This document shows, one piece after another, positions 60,332 through 64,000 of a stretch of 64,000 bases of DNA; positions within the stretch are counted from its first letter, which is position 1, and the number at the start of each line of letters is the position of its first letter. A program made the position numbers and the translations under genes. The stretch spans positions 2,976,001 through 3,040,000 of the forward strand of contig NZ_CP067089.2 in NCBI RefSeq assembly GCF_016616095.2. Direction: 5' to 3'. Source of the stretch: Breznakiella homolactica. Its GTDB lineage: Bacteria; Spirochaetota; Spirochaetia; Treponematales; Breznakiellaceae. The notes beneath the pieces were generated by a model. It was not told where the DNA came from, did no database searches, and was given only the letters and a program-made list of their open reading frames with translations.

Positions 60332-61284
60332 GTATCCATCCGTATGGTTTTTTCTAATAATTGGATTATCCTGGTATTATTGCTCCTGCGTGCGATATCC
60401 AGTGCCGTTTCATTCATTTTATTCGGAACAAGTATATCTATATTCTTTTGGATCAAATATTCTGCGGTTTCAATGTCATTACGGTTTACCGCGTCATGTA
60501 AAATCGTATTTCCGCTGACATCGGCAATATTTACTTCAGCGCCGCTGTTTATCAGGAAATCCGCAATTTTGAATTTATCAGGTATGTCTCTGCGTAAAAT
60601 TGTTCCTAAACAGGTTGTTTGTCCCGTCAGTCTGTATTCAAGATAGTTTACCGAAGCTCCATATTCTATTAGTTTGCTGAATATATCTATATTGTCAGAG
60701 AACTGTCCGGCGTTTAGTAAAGGTGTAGAGTAAAAAAGGTCATCAATAATTTGATCCGCGTTCCCGCCATTGTCCAAAAAATAACTTACAATGCAGGCAT
60801 TATTTTTAATAATAGCCTCTGTCAGCGCGGTAGTTCTTGAATAGACGGTATTAATGTCCGCGCCTTTCTCTACTAATAGTTTTATGATTTCTATATTTTC
60901 ATATTCTGCTGCAATTATTAAAGGTGAAGTTTTAGCATAAAGGCCTCTTGGTTCATTTATGTCATACCCGCTGTCAATAATTTCTTTTGCCTCTGCGGAG
61001 TTGTTTTCTTTAATAGCTTTTATTAACGGTCCTAACGCAGTCTCCTCTTCCAGCCTTTGCTGCTTTTGGGAAGAAATTGAACTTGTTATAAAAGTAGTTA
61101 TACCAGCTGCAGCGATTAATGAAATTGCCAGAAGCACTATACTGACGATAAGCAGTACTGTCTTTATGACTTTTCGTTCTCTAAAAACAACGATAGAAAC
61201 CAGCAGCAACGCTATTCCTATGATGAAAAAAAGGCCGGCCGCTATTACAATAGCAAAGAAAAAAACTATACCTACGGCTGCCAA
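60328..61284 (-). CDS. Membrane-anchored ankyrin-repeat protein
   Basis: A 318-residue protein with two membrane segments (about residues 4-34 and 40-68), then at least five ankyrin repeats from about residue 85 to the end (SPLIIAAEYENIEIIKLLVEKGADIN, GNTILHDAVNRNDIETAEYLIQ, ETALDIARRSNNTRIIQLLE). The repeats may face the periplasm or cytoplasm; topology is not certain. It is first in a run of minus-strand genes and is coupled by a four-base overlap to the YARHG-type protein. A protein-binding role is likely. Confidence 0.85.
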   Translation of the reverse strand: MAAVGIVFFFAIVIAAGLFFIIGIALLLVSIVVFRERKVIKTVLLIVSIVLLAISLIAAAGITTFITSSISSQKQQRLEEETALGPLIKAIKENNSAEAKEIIDSGYDINEPRGLYAKTSPLIIAAEYENIEIIKLLVEKGADINTVYSRTTALTEAIIKNNACIVSYFLDNGGNADQIIDDLFYSTPLLNAGQFSDNIDIFSKLIEYGASVNYLEYRLTGQTTCLGTILRRDIPDKFKIADFLINSGAEVNIADVSGNTILHDAVNRNDIETAEYLIQKNIDILVPNKMNETALDIARRSNNTRIIQLLEKTIRMDT

Positions 61285-61383
61285 AATTTTCTCCTTAAAT
61301 TAAGAGCTTAATAAATGCAGCCAGAAAAGGGCTGTCCGGATTCAGCGTTCCCGGGCAAGCCCCATCAATTTCTGCGGACAGGT

Positions 61384-62016
61384 CTACACGGAAAAGCCCA
61401 CTCCCACAAAAGGCCGGATGATAAAGCCCGAATAAGAATCGATCCATTTATCATATTCAAATTCATAGGTGGCAAAATCCATGGCCAGGGTCGTCCCGGC
61501 GTCAAGATACAGGGATTTTCCCAGATTCACCTTTAAGGCCAGGATACCTCCCACGCCAAGGCTGAGGCAGGACCGGGCAAAAGAAGGAGGACCATAGGGA
61601 GGAAGCTCCCCGCGGTTCCGCATGAAGGGTATATGGAATCCGATACCGGTCAGAATGTCCAAACGGTCCGTAAGCATAAAGCGGCAGGAAGGTCCGATGG
61701 TCACCTCCACATCTACCCCGTAATCAGTATCTTTATGGGTTCCGTCAATCTGGTAATTGAAAGGATACCCAACTCCGGCATTCACAAAAAACCCGAAGCG
61801 GCCATTCCCGAAGAACTGGAAATAATTGAAATTGAAATCAATCTTATTGTAATAAACATCTTTGTTGTAATACAGGTCTTTATTGTCGAGATTCTCCCAG
61901 ACCATCCCAAACCCGGCACCAAAAGAAATCATCCTGGAGGAATTCGCAAAAAGGCAGCTGCCAAAAGCACACATAATTAGGAATACCATAATTATTTTCT
62001 TCATACTGTTAACCAT
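61384..62016 (-). CDS. Outer-membrane beta-barrel protein
   Basis: A 210-residue exported protein with signal peptide KKIIMVFLIMCAFGSCLFA and a barrel-like sequence of alternating aromatic and polar residues ending in RPFVGVGFSV. Two nearby ATG codons (62016 and 62004) are both plausible. The first has AAAGGA at nine bases, and the second gives a shorter, more conventional signal peptide. Its style matches the barrel protein at 41,720 but the sequence is not closely similar. Codon use is closer to the GC-rich flanks. Confidence 0.75.
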   Translation of the reverse strand: MVNSMKKIIMVFLIMCAFGSCLFANSSRMISFGAGFGMVWENLDNKDLYYNKDVYYNKIDFNFNYFQFFGNGRFGFFVNAGVGYPFNYQIDGTHKDTDYGVDVEVTIGPSCRFMLTDRLDILTGIGFHIPFMRNRGELPPYGPPSFARSCLSLGVGGILALKVNLGKSLYLDAGTTLAMDFATYEFEYDKWIDSYSGFIIRPFVGVGFSV

Positions 62017-62309
62017 CCTAAATTATCCTTTCCAATATAGAATGAATCAGTTCCAATTGTGATTTTTGGAACCGTTGTCTATGAAAAACATAGTTTTACC
62101 GGCCGGAGGCCGCAAAACCGCAAGATCCTGTTTCAATTACCATTTTTTGAGAATGAGCAAGTCTGATTTTTATCGCCCACGCTCTTTCTTTCGAAAAACC
62201 AAAGTTTACTTCCGGAAAATGTCTATAATAAAAACACCTCCAAATTATTCACATACATTGGCCGTACAAGATCCAATGGCAGATGAGATTATTGTGTTTG
62301 AACAAAAAA

Positions 62310-62525
62310 CTATACCGAAAAAAAGACCGCCCTGCATATCAGCACAGCACCGAGAATGATCGGTACCACCGTGTAAGAAAGAACATGCAGCAGTTTTCCG
62401 GTATTGTCACCGTACCGTTCTTTCATTGCCTGGTATTTGCCTAATTTTTCCGGTGATTTTAAACGAATGACCGCTGTATATATTCCATAGAAAATGACTA
62501 AAACGCCAAGGCCAATATACAGCAT
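62310..62525 (-). CDS. Small two-TM membrane protein
   Basis: A 71-residue protein with hydrophobic segments at about residues 3-21 and 47-69, joined by a basic loop (SPEKLGKYQAMKERYGDN). The frame is clean and the protein looks real, but I do not know the family. It is 47 bases downstream of the HAD gene on the same strand. The stretch 62017-62309 upstream of the barrel gene holds no gene I can support. Confidence 0.65.
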   Translation of the reverse strand: MLYIGLGVLVIFYGIYTAVIRLKSPEKLGKYQAMKERYGDNTGKLLHVLSYTVVPIILGAVLICRAVFFSV

Positions 62526-62572
62526 ATTTCCCCCTGTTTCCGCGCGGCAGCCATTGCTCCGTAAACCGGCTG

Positions 62573-63217
62573 TTACCGGAAAAAAGCGGCAAGGCTCTCC
62601 ATATCTCGACAGTAATATGTCGGCTTCGCTGCGTCAAGTTCCTCCCAAAGGCCGTGTCCGTAGCCCACCGCCAGGGAGTCGATGCCGTTTTCCCGCGCTC
62701 CGATAATATCGAATTTGCGGTCCCCCACCATCAGGGTTTTGGTTTTGGGAAGGCTGTGCTTTGCGATAACATACGCGATGATATCGGCCTTCTCGGAAAG
62801 GCTTCCGTCAGGGCTGCTGCCAGCAATATCGCAGAAATACCGGGCAAGCCCGAAATGTTCCAGCACCTTTTCAGCAAAGGCCTGTCCCTTGGAGGTCGCC
62901 ACCGCGCAGTTTATCCCCGAGTCCGTAAGCTGCCGCAGTACATCTTCAATACCGTCATAGACCCTGTTCTCATACATACCCCGGTCGGCGTAGTATTCCC
63001 TGAAAACCTCCAGGGCCCGTTCGTTGTCTTTTCCGGTAAGGCCGTATTCATCCCTGAACGTATTGCCCAGGGGCGGTCCGATAAACCTTGCCAGTTTCTC
63101 TTCATTTACTTCATCTATTCCGAAATGTCTGAAAACGTATTTAAAGGAATTGATCACCCCTTCATACGGGTCCGTGAGGGTACCGTCCAGATCGAACAAT
63201 ACATGCGTATATTTCAT
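62573..63217 (-). CDS. HAD-superfamily phosphatase (phosphoglycolate phosphatase-like)
   Basis: A 214-residue cytoplasmic hydrolase. Motif I LFDLDGTLTDP lies near residue 10, motif II is VATSKGQ, motif III is the K of SEKADII and motif IV is MVGDRKFDIIGA. A helical C1 cap holds GPPLGNTFRDEYG. The pattern resembles the Gph/PpaX/YjjG-type branch; the substrate may be phosphoglycolate, pyrophosphate or a nucleotide. It is divergent from the next gene. Confidence 0.88.
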   Translation of the reverse strand: MKYTHVLFDLDGTLTDPYEGVINSFKYVFRHFGIDEVNEEKLARFIGPPLGNTFRDEYGLTGKDNERALEVFREYYADRGMYENRVYDGIEDVLRQLTDSGINCAVATSKGQAFAEKVLEHFGLARYFCDIAGSSPDGSLSEKADIIAYVIAKHSLPKTKTLMVGDRKFDIIGARENGIDSLAVGYGHGLWEELDAAKPTYYCRDMESLAAFFR

Positions 63218-63292
63218 GGAATCTCCTCTATTATATGCCGATATTATACATAAAGCGCAGCGCTTTAGTGAACAGGAAATCAGGAGATTAGG

Positions 63293-64000
63293 ATGAGCGT
63301 ACTTGGGATTATCAATTCCGATCCGGATATAAAAAAACGGATTCAGGCTGCCTTTACCGAGGCTCCCAGCCTGGATTTAGAATTAAAATTTCTTTCGGAA
63401 AAAGAGGCTATCAGCGAATTCCTTAATTACGAAATGCCGGAGATTGTAATAATCAATTTTTCCGATCCCAAGATAGATATACCCTATGTGGCGGCCCATA
63501 TAAAAAATGATAAGTGGCTCCTGAATTTCGGGATTGTTGGGATCTTTAACAGTGAAAAGGACAGTGAAGAAAAACTGCTGGCCCAGTACAAAGATATCAA
63601 TGTTCTTGCCATTCTCGACTATTACCGGCTTCGGTCACATCTGGTAAAAAACATTGAAATCATCATGGAAAACTACCAGATCATATTTCAGAGGGAATTT
63701 ACCAAAGACATCATCGGAGGTGTTACGGGCAGTTTTACCCTGGAGAACGATCTTCTGGCGGTTCCGCTGTACGCGAGTATCGGCGCAACAATCCTGGCCC
63801 AGCGGGGCTTCATCAACCCGGACAGCAAAATGCATCTGCAGCTCGCCCTGGATGAACTTCTGGTCAATGCCATTGAGCACGGCAACTGCGCGATTTCCTT
63901 TGAGGAAAAAACAGCCGCCATGGAAGAAGGGAAAAGTGTGGTGGATCTGGTCAATGAAAAATGTCAAAATCCCAGGATCCGCGTAAAAAAGGTAGAGTTC
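63293..64000 (+). CDS. Regulatory protein with receiver-like N-terminus and HATPase_c domain (partial at right edge)
   Basis: The first 236 codons of a longer gene; the end lies outside the window. The ATG follows CAGGAGATTAGG. Residues 1-115 look like a response-regulator receiver fold (VLGIINSDPDIKKRIQAAF, IVIINFSDP) that lacks the usual acidic pocket and phosphorylation aspartate. From about residue 180, HLQLALDELLVNAIEHGNC is the N-box of a GHKL ATPase of the anti-sigma-factor/RsbW type. The protein probably takes part in a partner-switching signalling pathway. Downstream parts cannot be seen. Confidence 0.75.
   Translation, partial: MSVLGIINSDPDIKKRIQAAFTEAPSLDLELKFLSEKEAISEFLNYEMPEIVIINFSDPKIDIPYVAAHIKNDKWLLNFGIVGIFNSEKDSEEKLLAQYKDINVLAILDYYRLRSHLVKNIEIIMENYQIIFQREFTKDIIGGVTGSFTLENDLLAVPLYASIGATILAQRGFINPDSKMHLQLALDELLVNAIEHGNCAISFEEKTAAMEEGKSVVDLVNEKCQNPRIRVKKVEF

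Larger units (their letters stand above)
47471..61284. other. AT-rich accessory block
   Basis: From 47471 the DNA becomes clearly richer in A and T than the flanking sequence, with AAA/ATT/TTA-heavy codon use, and it returns to the flanking style near 61,300. It contains two acetyltransferases, a VOC-TetR operon, a racemase, a decayed reading frame and many small exported or membrane proteins of unknown function, nearly all on the minus strand. No integrase, tRNA or flanking direct repeat was found, so the mode of acquisition is open. Confidence 0.6.

Noticed and set aside
62066..62359. 97-codon open frame between the barrel protein and the small membrane protein
   Set aside because: No ribosome binding site, no recognisable pattern, and it overlaps the end of the small membrane protein gene.
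1..64000. CRISPR array, prophage or insertion sequence
   Set aside because: No regularly spaced short repeats, no transposase, integrase or phage structural gene seen on either strand. The only sizeable repeats are the chemoreceptor halves and the paired hairpin elements.

Overview
The window looks like a stretch of a spirochaete chromosome, most likely a Treponema-type organism. The reasons are the M23-type envelope protein at the left edge, three Cache-sensor chemotaxis receptors in tandem, the unusually long (about 500-residue) serine hydroxymethyltransferase, solute-binding proteins with a VFAGGQ-type signal peptide end, and many exported lipoproteins and TPR/ankyrin/YARHG proteins. This is inferred from family resemblance only. 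Most of the window is GC-rich (about 1-47,450 and 61,400-64,000). The stretch 47,471-61,284 is visibly AT-rich and looks like accessory DNA.

Layout. 1-611 is the 5' part of an exported/anchored M23-family gene. 973-8,037 holds three tandem methyl-accepting chemotaxis proteins whose 3' halves and terminators have been homogenised. 8,252-15,552 holds a patatin-like lipase and an AddA/AddB helicase-nuclease pair. 15,581-16,008 carries two inverted copies of a large hairpin element whose stems differ but stay perfectly paired. This is the most striking unexplained structure in the window. 16,079-22,192 holds an AI-2E-type permease, glyA preceded by a ZTP (pfl) riboswitch, a PstS-like binding protein, and an acyl-CoA synthetase with an HTH-cupin regulator. 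22,480-25,662 is a plus-strand run of PilZ, RlmM-like and THUMP-type rRNA methyltransferases and a TetR regulator.

The metabolic centre is 25,905-38,858. A nine-gene minus-strand operon (ugpB-ugpA-ugpE, glycerol-1-phosphate dehydrogenase, 5'-nucleotidase-like phosphoesterase, dhaK, dhaL, rpiB, a toroid-fold protein) faces a plus-strand operon (two glycerophosphodiester phosphodiesterases, a DeoR regulator, an MDR polyol dehydrogenase). Together they suggest uptake of glycerophosphodiesters, release of glycerol phosphate including the sn-1 isomer, and funnelling of keto-triose or keto-tetrose through DhaKL and an RpiB-type isomerase. No ATP-binding subunit for the importer is present in the window.

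38,961-47,450 holds a HAD phosphatase, a TatD-type hydrolase, an outer-membrane barrel protein, a lipoprotein flavin reductase with a MerR regulator, a membrane diguanylate cyclase and a membrane protein. The AT-rich block 47,471-61,284 holds two GNAT acetyltransferases, a VOC-TetR operon with a clear palindromic operator, an aspartate racemase-like enzyme and about ten exported or membrane proteins of unknown function on the minus strand. 61,384-64,000 returns to core-like content: an outer-membrane barrel, a small membrane protein, a HAD phosphatase and the start of a receiver-like/ATPase regulatory protein. No tRNA, rRNA, CRISPR array, transposase or prophage gene was recognised.
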